Source: Spirosoma sp. (GTDB lineage Bacteria; Bacteroidota; Bacteroidia; Cytophagales; Spirosomataceae). Taken from it: a DNA stretch of 64,000 bases. The notes under the pieces are model-generated. The model was not told where the DNA came from. It ran no database searches and worked only from the letters and a program-made list of their open reading frames with translations. Both the position numbers and the translations under genes were made by a program. Below are positions 35,990 through 47,800 of this stretch, one piece after another (the stretch's first letter is position 1; each line of letters begins with the position of its first letter). The DNA is taken from assembly GCF_026391055.1 (NCBI RefSeq), contig NZ_JAPLET010000015.1:643832-707831 (forward strand). Direction: 5' to 3'.

Positions 35990-36103
35990 GAGTTTTAAGC
36001 CAAAACGGCGTCAGACCTCAATTGGGGTGATCTCGTCCGGCTTAATTGACGTTCAGCGAGTTCATCCAATAACAAAAACAGTTCACAATAGCGTTTTAAA
36101 AAC

Positions 36104-37291
<1,188 letters not shown>

Positions 37292-37306
37292 GGTAAATAA
37301 TTGAAA

Positions 37307-37344
37307 ACAAGTGCATTTCTTACCAGAGATGCACTTGTTTTTTT
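37307..37344 (+). terminator. tuf terminator
   Basis: ACAAGTGCAT and ATGCACTTGT pair around a 12-base loop and are followed by T7. The 3' arm also contains the -33 TTG of the next promoter. Confidence 0.8.
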
Positions 37345-37364
37345 GATATAAATTCGTACTTTTG
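37335..37364 (+). promoter_or_regulatory. Consensus promoter of the tRNA-Trp-secE-rpoBC operon
   Basis: TTG at 37335-37337, exactly 19 bp, TACTTTTG at 37357-37364 and C. The -33 element lies within the 3' arm of the tuf terminator. Transcription would begin about 32 nt before tRNA-Trp. Confidence 0.8.
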
Positions 37365-37402
37365 CAGTCCAATTCGGGGCACGCCGAATGGACAAGTAAC
37401 AA

Positions 37403-37476
37403 ACGGGTGTAGTTCAAGGGTAGAATAGCGGTCTCCAAAACCGTTGATGGGAGTTCGAATCTCTCCACCCGTGCCA
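37403..37476 (+). tRNA. tRNA-Trp (anticodon CCA)
   Basis: Acceptor ACGGGTG pairs with CACCCGT, D-loop AGTTCAAGGGTAGAAT, anticodon loop CTCCAAA (CCA), T-arm GGAGTTCGAATCTCTCC, discriminator G, and CCA encoded at 37474-37476. It is the first gene of the secE-nusG-ribosomal-rpoBC transcript. Confidence 0.95.
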
Positions 37477-37491
37477 ATCCCTTACATTAAC

Positions 37492-37683
37492 ATGGACAAG
37501 TTTATTTCGTTTCTGAAAGCCTCCTGGGAGGAAGTTCAGCACAACGTGACTTGGCCCAAATTCAGCGATCTGCAATCCAGTTCAACGCTGGTACTGGTAG
37601 CATCGCTGATTTTTGCGCTATTGGTTGGTCTGATAGATTTAGTATTTGAGAACGGACTGAACGCATTCTATCAGTCATTCTAA
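37492..37683 (+). CDS. secE: Preprotein translocase subunit SecE
   Basis: 63 residues, the short single-helix form. SecE stabilises the SecY channel. The cytoplasmic amphipathic helix FLKASWEEVQHNVTWPKFSDLQ has the conserved (K/E)VxWP pattern, followed by one membrane segment (about 34-54). The start at 37492 lies 15 bp after the tRNA-Trp CCA; an in-frame ATG at 37444 lies inside the tRNA and is rejected. Confidence 0.95.
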   Translation: MDKFISFLKASWEEVQHNVTWPKFSDLQSSSTLVLVASLIFALLVGLIDLVFENGLNAFYQSF

Positions 37684-37784
37684 AAACGTGTCATAGGTAG
37701 TCAAGAAATGGTCATGAGTTGTAAAAGCACTTCATGACTGTGCCTAACAAGGTTTGACGACACTTGGCAACAAATGGCAAAAAA

Positions 37785-38345
37785 ATGAGCGGCATACAGT
37801 GGTACGTCATACGGGCGGTATCGGGGCAGGAGAAGAAAATCAAATCCTACCTTGATAACGAAATCATCCGGCAAAAATTGGACGAAGTAATTCCGCAGGT
37901 TCTTATTCCGGCGGAAAAGGTGTACGAAATGCGTAACGGTAAGAAACGCGTTCGGGAGAAATCTTTTTTTCCTGGATACATCCTTATTTCGGCTGATCTG
38001 GGTAATAACCGGGCACTCGATATGATTCTCAATATGCCGGGCGTATTAGGCTTTCTAGGCAATTCGCAGGTTGGGACAACCTCGAAAGTGCCTGTTCCAC
38101 TACGGCAGGCCGAAGTGAACCGCATCCTGGGTAAAGTTGACGAAGAAGCGCAGGAAGTAGCTGCTCCAACCGTTGCTTACATCAAGGGAGAGTCCGTTAA
38201 AGTGGTTGATGGTCCATTTGGTGGCTTCATTGGCACAGTAGAAGAAGTATTCGACGACCGGAAGAAAGTGAACGTCGTTGTTAAGATATTTGGCCGGAAC
38301 ACACCGGTAGAACTCAGTTACGCGCAAGTAGAAAAGGAACTCTGA
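37785..38345 (+). CDS. nusG: Transcription termination/antitermination factor NusG
   Basis: 186 residues. NusG binds RNA polymerase and couples it to ribosomes or Rho. The NGN domain begins IQWYVIRAVSGQEKK and contains FFPGYILI; the KOW domain is KVVDGPFGGFIGTVEEVFDDRKKVNV. The ATG at 37785 (MSGIQWYV) is the family-like start; an in-frame TTG at 37764 would add seven residues. A four-codon frame (ATG GCA AAA AAA TGA, 37774-37788) overlaps the start as ATGA and may couple translation. Confidence 0.95.
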   Translation: MSGIQWYVIRAVSGQEKKIKSYLDNEIIRQKLDEVIPQVLIPAEKVYEMRNGKKRVREKSFFPGYILISADLGNNRALDMILNMPGVLGFLGNSQVGTTSKVPVPLRQAEVNRILGKVDEEAQEVAAPTVAYIKGESVKVVDGPFGGFIGTVEEVFDDRKKVNVVVKIFGRNTPVELSYAQVEKEL

Positions 38346-38494
38346 TTAGTCGTCAGATTCCATGATCGGGCGTCCTATGCTTCCCTCAGAGGACAAACGA
38401 TCAAAACAAGTTGGTTTATAATGAAGGAACCTGGATCGGTTATGTGACTAACTCCCAGGCAACGTAAGTTGTAGATCGTAACTCAATTACCACA

Positions 38495-38938
38495 ATGGCA
38501 AAAGAAGTAGGTGGCTACGTAAAGCTGCAAGTCAAAGGTGGGCAAGCCAATCCCTCACCTCCGATCGGTCCGGCACTGGGTTCCAAGGGTTTAAATATCA
38601 TGGAATTCTGCAAGCAATTCAACGGCCGGACGCAGGATAAAATGGGTACGGTGCTGCCAGTCTTGATCACGTATTACAAGGATAAATCCTTTGATTTCGT
38701 CATCAAAACTCCACCGGCACCGATTCTGCTGTTGGAAGCAGCTAAGCTGAAAGGCGGCTCTGCTCAACCAAACCGCAACAAAGTGGGCTCTGTGACATGG
38801 GACCAAATTCGGACGATCGCGGAAACGAAGATGCCCGATTTGAACGCCTTTACAGTAGAGTCTGCAATGAAGCAGGTGGCCGGTACGGCCCGCAGCATGG
38901 GAATCACGGTGACGGGCACAGCGCCCTTCGAGAACTAA
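38495..38938 (+). CDS. rplK: Ribosomal protein uL11
   Basis: 147 residues. L11 binds the GTPase-associated centre of 23S rRNA. The conserved N-terminus ([21 protein letters not shown]) and the C-terminal RNA-binding KMPDLNA and GTARSMGI segments are present. Length is normal. It follows nusG after a 149-bp spacer and precedes rplA by 25 bp. The spacer could hold an L1 or other autoregulatory site, but none was identified with confidence. Confidence 0.97.
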   Translation: MAKEVGGYVKLQVKGGQANPSPPIGPALGSKGLNIMEFCKQFNGRTQDKMGTVLPVLITYYKDKSFDFVIKTPPAPILLLEAAKLKGGSAQPNRNKVGSVTWDQIRTIAETKMPDLNAFTVESAMKQVAGTARSMGITVTGTAPFEN

Positions 38939-38963
38939 TAGACTTGCCGAAGCAAACACAGAC

Positions 38964-39662
38964 ATGGCTAAGTTAACGAAAAAACAAAAAGAAGCTCAAT
39001 CGAAATACGATGCTGCTAAAGAATACTCGCTCCAACAGGCTGCTGAGATTCTGAAGGAGATCTCGTACACGAAGTTTGATGCTTCTGTGGATATTGACGT
39101 TCGGTTGGGCGTTGACCCGCGTAAAGCCGACCAGATGGTTCGTGGTGTTGCCACATTGCCACATGGTACGGGTAAGACGGTTCGCGTTCTGGTGCTTTGC
39201 ACCCCGGACAAGGAAAACGAAGCGAAAGAAGCTGGTGCTGATTTCGTGGGCCTGGATGACTATATTCAGAAAATCGAACAAGGCTGGACGGACATCGACG
39301 TGATTATCACGATGCCGAACGTTATGGCCAAAGTTGGTCGTCTGGGTAAAGTGCTTGGACCACGCGGGCTGATGCCAAACCCGAAATCGGGTACGGTAAC
39401 TCCCGATGTAGCTAAAGCCGTTCGTGAGGTGAAGGCTGGTAAAATCGACTTTAAAGTTGACAAGACCGGTATCATTCACACCAGTATTGGTAAAGTATCG
39501 TTTACGCCAGAAAAACTGGCCGAAAACGCGCAGGAAATCATTGCTACGCTGATGCGTCTGAAGCCTTCGTCGGCCAAAGGAACATACGTAAAGACGATCA
39601 ACCTGTCGAGCACGATGAGTCCGGGAGTAACGATTGATAAAGGCACAGTAGCCGGAATTTAA
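38964..39662 (+). CDS. rplA: Ribosomal protein uL1
   Basis: 232 residues. L1 binds 23S rRNA at the E-site stalk and, in many bacteria, represses its own mRNA. Conserved [22 protein letters not shown] and [17 protein letters not shown] segments and the C-terminal [18 protein letters not shown] motif are intact. Only three bases separate it from rplJ, so the two are tightly linked. Confidence 0.97.
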   Translation: MAKLTKKQKEAQSKYDAAKEYSLQQAAEILKEISYTKFDASVDIDVRLGVDPRKADQMVRGVATLPHGTGKTVRVLVLCTPDKENEAKEAGADFVGLDDYIQKIEQGWTDIDVIITMPNVMAKVGRLGKVLGPRGLMPNPKSGTVTPDVAKAVREVKAGKIDFKVDKTGIIHTSIGKVSFTPEKLAENAQEIIATLMRLKPSSAKGTYVKTINLSSTMSPGVTIDKGTVAGI

Positions 39663-39665
39663 GCC

Positions 39666-40199
39666 ATGAAGCGCGAGGACAAAGGAGCAATTATTGAGGA
39701 ATTAACTGGAAAGTTCCAGTCGACTCCCTTCTTCTACATCACGGAAGCCAATGGCATGACGGTTGCTGAAACAAACAACCTCCGTCGGATGTGTTTTGAG
39801 CGGGGTATTGAGTACAGAGTGGTGAAGAACAGCTTCATCAAAAAAGCACTCGAGACCCTCGATACGGATTATACACCGTTCAACGATACGGTGCTGCACG
39901 GCCAGTCAGCAGTGATGTTTCACGCTGATAACGGCAAAGCACCGGCTAAGCTTATCAAGGAGTTCCGTAGAACGAACGACAAGCTGCAATTGAAGGCTGC
40001 TTCTATTGATTATAGCCTGTTTATTGGTGCTGATCAACTCGACACGCTCATCGCACTGAAGAGCAAAGAAGAGCTGGTTGGCGAAATCATCGGTCTGCTG
40101 CAATCGCCTGCCAAAAACGTCATCTCGGCGTTGCAAGGTGGTGGCAACAAATTGGCCGGTATCCTCAAAACGCTGTCGGAGCGCGAGGAAGCAGCTTAA
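39666..40199 (+). CDS. rplJ: Ribosomal protein uL10
   Basis: 177 residues. L10 anchors the L7/L12 dimers at the ribosomal stalk base. The N-terminal globular part (KGAIIEELTGKFQSTPFFYI, then RVVKNSFIKKALE) and a C-terminal helix (NKLAGILKTLSEREEAA) are typical. It starts three bases after rplA, leaving no room for the classical L10-binding mRNA leader. rplL follows after 57 bp. Confidence 0.97.
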   Translation: MKREDKGAIIEELTGKFQSTPFFYITEANGMTVAETNNLRRMCFERGIEYRVVKNSFIKKALETLDTDYTPFNDTVLHGQSAVMFHADNGKAPAKLIKEFRRTNDKLQLKAASIDYSLFIGADQLDTLIALKSKEELVGEIIGLLQSPAKNVISALQGGGNKLAGILKTLSEREEAA

Positions 40200-40256
40200 T
40201 TTTTCCGACATTATTTTTTCACTTTTGTATCACAATCAAATAAAAGAAATACGACA

Positions 40257-40643
40257 ATGGCAGATTTGAAAGCGTTCGCGGAGCAGCTTGTAAGCCTGAC
40301 AGTTAAAGAAGTTAACGAACTGGCTACGATCCTGAAGGATGAGTATGGTATCGAACCGGCTGCAGCCGCTCCCGTAATGGTAGCTGGTGGCGGTGCAGGT
40401 GCAGGTGATGCTGCTCCAGCTGCTGCTGAGAAGACTTCGTTCGACGTTGTTCTGAAGTCGGCTGGTGCTGCTAAACTGGCTGTAGTTAAATTGGTGAAAG
40501 ACCTGACCGGTCTGGGCCTGAAAGAAGCCAAGGAATTGGTTGACACTGCGCCGAAGCCAGTTAAAGAAGGTGTAAGCAAAGACGAGGCTGACGCACTGCG
40601 TAAGCAACTCGAAGAAGCTGGTGCTGAAGTAGAAGTTAAGTAA
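40257..40643 (+). CDS. rplL: Ribosomal protein bL12 (L7/L12)
   Basis: 128 residues. The stalk protein recruits translational GTPases. The N-terminal dimerisation helices ([23 protein letters not shown]), an Ala/Gly/Pro-rich hinge (about 37-60) and the C-terminal factor-binding domain ([20 protein letters not shown]) are complete. A strong hairpin with a T-run follows before rpoB. Confidence 0.97.
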   Translation: MADLKAFAEQLVSLTVKEVNELATILKDEYGIEPAAAAPVMVAGGGAGAGDAAPAAAEKTSFDVVLKSAGAAKLAVVKLVKDLTGLGLKEAKELVDTAPKPVKEGVSKDEADALRKQLEEAGAEVEVK

Positions 40644-40666
40644 GCAGATAGCTCTTTCGCATATCG

Positions 40667-40720
40667 CTCCAGGCAGGAGAGGCCAGACCAACGTCTGGTC
40701 TTTTCCTGTTTGGAGACTTT
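40667..40720 (+). terminator. Hairpin with T-run between rplL and rpoB
   Basis: CTCCAGGCAGG... at 40667 pairs imperfectly with ...CCTGTTTGGAG ending at 40715, with a perfect core CCAGAC/GTCTGG, followed by ACTTTTTG. It may attenuate transcription into rpoBC. Confidence 0.6.
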
Positions 40721-40893
40721 TTGTCTAAGCTCTTGCAAAAGACAAACTTATTTTTATTGCCTTATGTTGTCTATTTACGCTCCTTGGGTCGGGTGACACC
40801 CGGAGCCTGAATAGCCGCTTAGTCCGAGTGCCGTGGCAAATCTTCGCAACGCACTCATTGAGAATCGGTTACGCAACTAAACGAAGCACAATC

Positions 40894-43800
40894 TTGGCGA
40901 CAAACGCGAAAATCAGTACACGCAAAAATTTTGCGACGATTCAGCCAGTGATTGGGTATCCAGATTTTCTGGATATTCAAGTAAAATCCTTCAAAGATTT
41001 TTTCCAGCTTGATACACCCTCCAACCAACGGTCGGAGGAAGGCTTGTTCAAGGTATTCCAGGAAAATTTCCCCATTTCAGACTCCCGTGAAAATTTCAAA
41101 CTGGAGTTCATCGACTATCTGGTTGATCCCCCGAAATACTCGGTTGACGAGTCTATCGACCGGGGTTTGACGTATTCGGTGCCTTTGAAAGCCAAACTGC
41201 GTCTGACAAACAATGACCCCGATAACGAGGACTTTGAGACTATTGAGCAGGAGGTGTTCTTAGGGAACATTCCGTATATGACCGAGAAAGGCTCGTTTGT
41301 CATTAACGGAGCTGAACGTGTGATTGTTTCTCAATTACACCGTTCGCCAGGGGTGTTCTTTTCGATGAGTAAACACACGAATGGTACCAAGCTGTATTCA
41401 GCGCGGATCATTCCATTCAAAGGCTCATGGATTGAATTCTCGACCGACGTTAACAATGTCATGTACGCGTACATCGACCGGAAGAAGAAATTTCCGGTTA
41501 CTACCTTGCTACGTGCTATTGGCTTCGGTTCAGATAAAGACATTCTTGATCTGTTCGGTTTATCAGAAGAAGTACCAGCAACGCCTGCCAACCTGAAAAA
41601 GGCTATTGGTCGTCGGTTAGCGGCTCGGGTACTGCGCACGTGGACGGAAGACTTTGTGGATGAGGATACGGGCGAAGTAGTATCAATCAGCCGGAACGAG
41701 GTGCTCCTGGAGCGTGACTCGGCCATCTCGGCAGATGATATTGATGTAATTACGGAATCAGGTCAGAAATCAGTCATCCTACATAAGGAAGACATGAACA
41801 TGGCCGATTACAACATCATTTACAACACGCTGCAGAAAGATAGCTCAAACTCTGAAAAAGAGGCTGTGGAGCAAATCTACCGGCAGCTCCGGAACGCTGA
41901 CGCACCTGACGAGCAAACCGCTCGGGAGATCATTCAAAGCTTGTTCTTCTCGGATAAGCGGTATGATCTTGGTGATGTAGGCCGTTACCGGATCAATAAA
42001 AAACTCGGTCTTGACATTTCGTCGGATATGAAAGTACTGACCACAGAAGACATTGTGTCTATTGTGAAGTACCTAATTGGTCTGATTAACTCGAAAGCCG
42101 TTGTCGATGACATTGACCACCTCAGCAACCGACGTGTTCGGACGGTAGGGGAGCAATTATATGCACAGTTCGGTGTCGGTCTGGCTCGTATGGCCCGGAC
42201 GATCAAAGAACGGATGAACGTACGGGACAATGAGGATTTCAAACCTGTTGACCTGATCAATGCCCGGACACTTTCGTCGGTCATTAACTCGTTCTTCGGT
42301 ACCAACCAGCTGTCGCAGTTTATGGACCAGACTAACCCGCTGGCCGAAGTGACGCACAAGCGTCGTATGTCGGCACTCGGACCTGGTGGTCTATCGCGGG
42401 AACGGGCTGGTTTCGAAGTTCGTGACGTACACTACACGCACTACGGTCGTTTGTGTACCATCGAAACGCCGGAAGGTCCAAACATCGGTTTGATCTCGTC
42501 GCTTTGCGTCTATGCTAAAATTAACAGCATGGGCTTCATTGAGACACCGTATCGAATTATTGAAAACGGAAAGGTATCGATGGATAAGCCGGTCATGTAT
42601 TTGACGGCTGAAGAAGAAGATACGCATTACATTGCGCAGGCTAATGCAGGCATCGACAAGAAAGGTAACTTCCAGGTAGATCGCCTGAAAGCACGTTTTG
42701 AAGGTGACTTCCCAATGGCTGAGCCTGCCAACGTAACCTTCATGGATATTGCTCCGAACCAGATTGTATCGGTAGCTGCTTCCATGATCCCGTTCCTTGA
42801 GCATGACGATGCTAACCGTGCCCTGATGGGTTCGAACATGCAACGTCAAGCGGTACCGCTGCTCCGTCCGGAAGCCCCGATTGTGGGTACAGGTCTGGAA
42901 GGCCGTGTTGCTGTTGACTCACGGACGCTGGTTATTGCCGAAGCCGATGGTGTTATTGAGTTCGTTGACTCAACTAAAATCATCGTTAAGTACAACCTCG
43001 ACGAAGACCAGATGGCGGTTACGTTCGATGAAGATCGGAAAACGTACAACCTCATCAAGTTCCGTCGGACTAACCAGGATACTTGCATCAACATTAAACC
43101 AACTGTACTGAAAGGGCAGCGGGTGAAGAAAGGTGATGTATTGTGCGAAGGCTATGCCACGCAGGCGGGCGAACTGGCTCTGGGCCGGAACATGAAAGTA
43201 GCGTTCATGCCCTGGCAGGGATATAACTTTGAGGATGCTATCGTGATTTCGGAGCGCGTTGTGCGTGAAGATATCTTCACGTCGATCCACATTGAAGAGT
43301 TTGAACTTGAAGTGCGCGACACCAAGCGTGGTGAAGAGGAATTAACCTCCGAAATTCCGAACGTAAGCGAAGAAACGGTTCGTAACCTCGATGAGAACGG
43401 TATCGTTCGCGTGGGTACGGAAGTGAAGGAAGGCGATATCCTGATCGGTAAGATTACACCGAAAGGCGAAAGCGATCCGACACCGGAAGAAAAACTTCTC
43501 CGTGCCATTTTCGGTGATAAAGCCGGTGATGTGAAAGATGCTTCCAAAAAAGCGCCACCATCCCTCAAAGGGGTTGTTATCGATACCAAGTTGTTTGCTC
43601 GTCCGGCCAAAGAAGACCGGGGTAAGCACAAAGACGAGGTAAAAGCACTGATGAAGAAATACGGCCGTGAGTTGAATGACTTCCGCGCTCGTATGATTGA
43701 GAAGTTGGTCGCTTTACTGGATGGTAAAACAAGCGCGGGTGTCAAACATAAGTTTGGCGATGAAATTGTAAGCAAGGGTGTGAAGTTTAGCCGTAAGAAT

Positions 43801-44763
43801 ATTACGGAAAACCTCTTCCCGGATCGCAATGCCTACCGCGATGAGAGCAGCTACGCTGTGCCGGAAGAAGCCAACCTGTTGTCGGACATGAACCTTGAAG
43901 GTTGGACGGACGATGAGAAGGTGAACCTGATGGTTGTCGAACTGGTGAAGAGCTACAACAACCGTCGTAGCGAAATCACGGGTCGGTTCAAGCGTGAACG
44001 GTTTACCCTCGAAGTGGGTGACGAATTACCCGCTGGTATCGTGAAGCTGGCCAAAGTTTATATCGCCAAGAAGCGGAAGTTGAAAGTAGGGGATAAAATG
44101 GCCGGCCGTCACGGTAACAAAGGGGTTGTAGCCCGGATCGTGCGCGACGAAGACATGCCATTCCTGGAAGACGGAACGAAAGTTGACATCGTACTGAACC
44201 CGCTTGGTGTACCTTCCCGGATGAACCTCGGCCAGATCTACGAAACTGTACTTGCCTGGGCAGGTCAGAAACTGGATCGGAAGTATGCAACGCCAATTTT
44301 CGATGGCGCAACGGAGCAACAAGTAGCTGACGAGTTGAATGAAGCCGGTTTGCCTTCATTTGGCCGTACATACCTCTATAACGGACTGACGGGTGACCGT
44401 TTTGACCAGCCGGTAACTGTGGGTATCATCTACATGCTTAAACTCGGCCACTTGGTCGACGATAAGATGCACGCCCGTTCGATCGGACCCTACTCGCTCA
44501 TTACACAGCAGCCGCTGGGTGGTAAAGCGCAGTTTGGTGGTCAGCGTTTCGGTGAGATGGAAGTATGGGCACTGGAAGCTTTCGGTGCCTCGAACATCCT
44601 GCAGGAAATCCTGACCGTAAAATCGGATGACGTGGTTGGTCGTGCGAAGGCATACGAGGCTATCGTAAAAGGTGAAAACCTGCCGAAGCCGAACATTCCG
44701 GAGTCATTCAACGTACTCGTTCACGAGTTGCGCGGTCTTGCACTTGAAATTACACTTGAATAA
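40894..44763 (+). CDS. rpoB: RNA polymerase beta subunit, TTG start
   Basis: 1289 residues from TTG at 40894 (reads [18 protein letters not shown]), the start that fits the family N-terminus. A GTG at 40828 in the same frame is the only other candidate upstream; no in-frame ATG occurs before residue 129 or so. The rifampicin region is unmutated in pattern ([28 protein letters not shown]), followed by [14 protein letters not shown]-terminal [19 protein letters not shown] and [24 protein letters not shown] are intact. The region [13 protein letters not shown], part of the active-centre contacts, is present. It precedes rpoC by 109 bp. Confidence 0.96.
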   Translation: MATNAKISTRKNFATIQPVIGYPDFLDIQVKSFKDFFQLDTPSNQRSEEGLFKVFQENFPISDSRENFKLEFIDYLVDPPKYSVDESIDRGLTYSVPLKAKLRLTNNDPDNEDFETIEQEVFLGNIPYMTEKGSFVINGAERVIVSQLHRSPGVFFSMSKHTNGTKLYSARIIPFKGSWIEFSTDVNNVMYAYIDRKKKFPVTTLLRAIGFGSDKDILDLFGLSEEVPATPANLKKAIGRRLAARVLRTWTEDFVDEDTGEVVSISRNEVLLERDSAISADDIDVITESGQKSVILHKEDMNMADYNIIYNTLQKDSSNSEKEAVEQIYRQLRNADAPDEQTAREIIQSLFFSDKRYDLGDVGRYRINKKLGLDISSDMKVLTTEDIVSIVKYLIGLINSKAVVDDIDHLSNRRVRTVGEQLYAQFGVGLARMARTIKERMNVRDNEDFKPVDLINARTLSSVINSFFGTNQLSQFMDQTNPLAEVTHKRRMSALGPGGLSRERAGFEVRDVHYTHYGRLCTIETPEGPNIGLISSLCVYAKINSMGFIETPYRIIENGKVSMDKPVMYLTAEEEDTHYIAQANAGIDKKGNFQVDRLKARFEGDFPMAEPANVTFMDIAPNQIVSVAASMIPFLEHDDANRALMGSNMQRQAVPLLRPEAPIVGTGLEGRVAVDSRTLVIAEADGVIEFVDSTKIIVKYNLDEDQMAVTFDEDRKTYNLIKFRRTNQDTCINIKPTVLKGQRVKKGDVLCEGYATQAGELALGRNMKVAFMPWQGYNFEDAIVISERVVREDIFTSIHIEEFELEVRDTKRGEEELTSEIPNVSEETVRNLDENGIVRVGTEVKEGDILIGKITPKGESDPTPEEKLLRAIFGDKAGDVKDASKKAPPSLKGVVIDTKLFARPAKEDRGKHKDEVKALMKKYGRELNDFRARMIEKLVALLDGKTSAGVKHKFGDEIVSKGVKFSRKNITENLFPDRNAYRDESSYAVPEEANLLSDMNLEGWTDDEKVNLMVVELVKSYNNRRSEITGRFKRERFTLEVGDELPAGIVKLAKVYIAKKRKLKVGDKMAGRHGNKGVVARIVRDEDMPFLEDGTKVDIVLNPLGVPSRMNLGQIYETVLAWAGQKLDRKYATPIFDGATEQQVADELNEAGLPSFGRTYLYNGLTGDRFDQPVTVGIIYMLKLGHLVDDKMHARSIGPYSLITQQPLGGKAQFGGQRFGEMEVWALEAFGASNILQEILTVKSDDVVGRAKAYEAIVKGENLPKPNIPESFNVLVHELRGLALEITLE

Positions 44764-44765
44764 TA

Positions 44766-44849
44766 GGAGTTAGGAGCGAGGAGGGAGAAGTGAGAAGTAA
44801 TGCATCAGCAACAACTTCTCGCTTCTCACTCCTAACTCCTCACTTCTCG
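44766..44849. repeat. Heptad-repeat palindrome in the rpoB-rpoC spacer
   Basis: Five tandem heptads of the form GRAGNNA (44766-44800: GGAGTTA, GGAGCGA, GGAGGGA, GAAGTGA, GAAGTAA), a 14-base spacer, then five tandem heptads of the form CTYCTNR (44815-44849: CTTCTCG, CTTCTCA, CTCCTAA, CTCCTCA, CTTCTCG), followed by TTTT. The two halves can pair with a few mismatches. It fills most of the 109-bp spacer. Confidence 0.8.
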
Positions 44850-44872
44850 TTTTAACCTATAATCTCCAACCA

Positions 44873-47800
44873 ATGTCGTTCAAAAAGAACAAAAAGCTCA
44901 ACAGCGACTTTGCCAGCGTGACGATCAGTCTGGCATCGCCGGAGTCTATTTTGGAGAGTTCCTACGGCGAGGTAACACAGCCGGAGACGATCAACTACCG
45001 GACCTACAAACCCGAAATGGGCGGCTTGTTCTGCGAGCGCATTTTCGGGCCCGTTAAGGACTGGGAATGTCACTGCGGTAAGTACAAGCGGATTCGCTAT
45101 AAAGGCATTATCTGCGATCGTTGTGGTGTTGAAGTAACCGAGAAGAAAGTACGCCGGGAGCGTATGGGCCACATCGAACTGGTGGTGCCTGTTGCGCACA
45201 TCTGGTATTTCCGCAGCCTGCCAAACAAAATTGGTTATCTGCTGGGCCTTTCGACCAAAAAACTTGATCAGGTCATCTACTACGAACGCTATGTTGTTGT
45301 ACAGCCCGGCGTAAAAGCAGAAGATGGTATCAACCAGCTCGACTTTCTGACGGAAGACGAGTACCTGGATATTATTGACAAACTGCCTGGTACCAACCAG
45401 CATCTTGACGACAAAGACCCGAATAAATTCATCGCCAAGATGGGGGCTGAAGCGCTGGAGATGTTGTTGTCGCGGGTTGAGCTGGACGAACTGTCTTATT
45501 CGCTTCGTCACGCTGCTGCAACGGATACCTCACAGCAACGGAAAGCAGAAGCGCTGAAACGTCTTAAAGTCGTTGAAGCGTTCCGGGAAGCCAACGGCCG
45601 TATCGAGAACCGCCCTGAGTGGATGGTGATCAAAATGGTACCGGTTATTCCACCCGAGTTGCGCCCGCTCGTCCCCCTGGATGGTGGTCGTTTCGCTACG
45701 TCCGATTTGAATGACCTGTACCGTCGGGTTATCATTCGGAATAACCGTTTGAAGCGTCTTATCGAAATCAAGGCTCCCGAAGTAATTCTCCGTAACGAAA
45801 AGCGGATGTTGCAGGAAGCCGTCGATTCGCTGTTCGACAACTCACGGAAAGTGAACGCCGTTCGTTCGGAAGGTAATCGTGCTCTGAAGTCGCTGTCCGA
45901 CATGCTGAAGGGCAAGCAAGGTCGTTTCCGTCAAAACCTGCTCGGTAAGCGTGTCGACTATTCAGGTCGTTCGGTTATTGTGGTTGGTCCTGAACTGAAG
46001 CTCCATGAGTGTGGTCTGCCGAAAGACATGGCTGCCGAGTTGTTCAAGCCGTTTGTTATCCGCAAACTGATTGAGCGGGGTATCGTTAAAACGGTGAAAT
46101 CGGCTAAGAAAATCGTTGACCGGAAAGATCCTGTTATATGGGATATTTTGGAAAACGTATTGAAAGGTCACCCTGTTCTACTGAACCGGGCTCCAACGCT
46201 TCACCGTTTGGGTATCCAGGCGTTCCAGCCGAAACTGATCGAGGGTAAAGCTATTCAGCTACACCCACTTGTTTGTACCGCCTTCAACGCTGACTTTGAC
46301 GGTGACCAGATGGCCGTTCACGTGCCACTGGGCCAGGAAGCTGTTCTTGAAGCGTCACTGCTGATGCTGGCGTCGCATAACATCCTGAACCCTGCCAACG
46401 GTGCGCCAATCACGGTGCCATCGCAGGACATGGTACTTGGGCTGTACTACGTGACAAAAGGTCGTAAGAGCACTCCCGAGTACCCAATTTCGGGTGAAGG
46501 CATGACCTTCTACGGTACAGAAGAAGTGGTGATCGGTATTAACGAAGGTAAAATTTCTAAGCACGCCAACATCAAGTGCCGGGTGAAAGTCCGGGACGAA
46601 AATGGGGAGCTGGTTTATAAAGTTATCGACACGGTGGCGGGTCGGTTGTTGTTCAACCAGGCTGTTCCGGAAGAAGTGGGTTATATTAATGAACTGCTGA
46701 CTAAGAAAAAGCTTCAGCAGATCATTGCACTCATCTTCAAAATTTCGGGTGGTGCGCGCACGGCTCAGTTCCTTGACGAAATCAAAGAACTTGGTTTCCA
46801 GATGGCCTTCCGGGGTGGTCTGTCAATCGGTCTGAGTGACGTTATGATCCCGGAAGCCAAACAAGGCCTTGTTGAAGAAGCGAAAGCTGAAGTACAGGCT
46901 GTTTGGGATAACTACCTGATGGGTCTGATTACGGAGAACGAACGCTACAACCAGGTTATCGATATCTGGACGCGTGTGAACTCTCGTTTGACCGAGACGC
47001 TTATGAAGCAACTCGAAGCCGATCAGGGCGGATTCAACTCGATCTACATGATGATGCACTCGGGAGCCCGTGGTTCGCGTGAGCAGATTCGTCAGTTGGG
47101 TGGTATGCGGGGTCTGATGGCCAAGCCGCAGAAAAACCTGCAGGGGTCAGTTGGCGAGATCATCGAAAACCCGATTCTGTCGAACTTCAAAGAAGGTCTC
47201 GACGTACTGGAGTACTTTATCTCAACCCACGGTGCTCGTAAAGGTCTGGCCGATACGGCTCTGAAAACGGCTGATGCCGGTTACCTGACCCGTCGTCTGC
47301 ACGACGTAGCGCAGGATGTTATTATCAGTGAAGACGACTGTGGTACGCTTCGCGGCCTACAGGTGTCGGCTTTGAAAGATAACGAAGATATCGTTGAGCC
47401 TCTGTCAGAGCGTATCCTGGGCCGTACTACGGTTCACGATATTTATGATCCGCTGCTGAAGGGTGAGGATGGTAGACCATTACTGATCCTTGCTTCCGGT
47501 GAGTTGATCACTGAAGAAGTAGCTGCTCAGATTGACGAGACAAGCATTGAAACAGTCGAAATTCGTTCGGTACTGACCTGCGAATCGCGTCAGGGTGTTT
47601 GCGCCAAGTGTTATGGTCGCAACCTGGCATCGGGCCGCATGGTCGACATCGGTGAAGCTGTAGGTGTTATTGCCTCGCAGTCAATCGGTGAGCCGGGTAC
47701 GCAGTTAACCCTTCGTACGTTCCACGTAGGTGGTACGGCATCGAACATTGCGGTTGATGCGTCTATCAAAGCTAAATTCGATGGTCTGATCGAGTTCGAA

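Noticed and set aside
38346..38494. L1 or L11 autoregulatory site in the nusG-rplK spacer
   Set aside because: Some pairing is possible (CCTGG/CCAGG), but I could not match it to the known L1 site.
43152..43829. 225-codon minus-strand frame inside rpoB
   Set aside because: Shadow of strongly biased rpoB codons; Ser/Arg-rich and without a domain.
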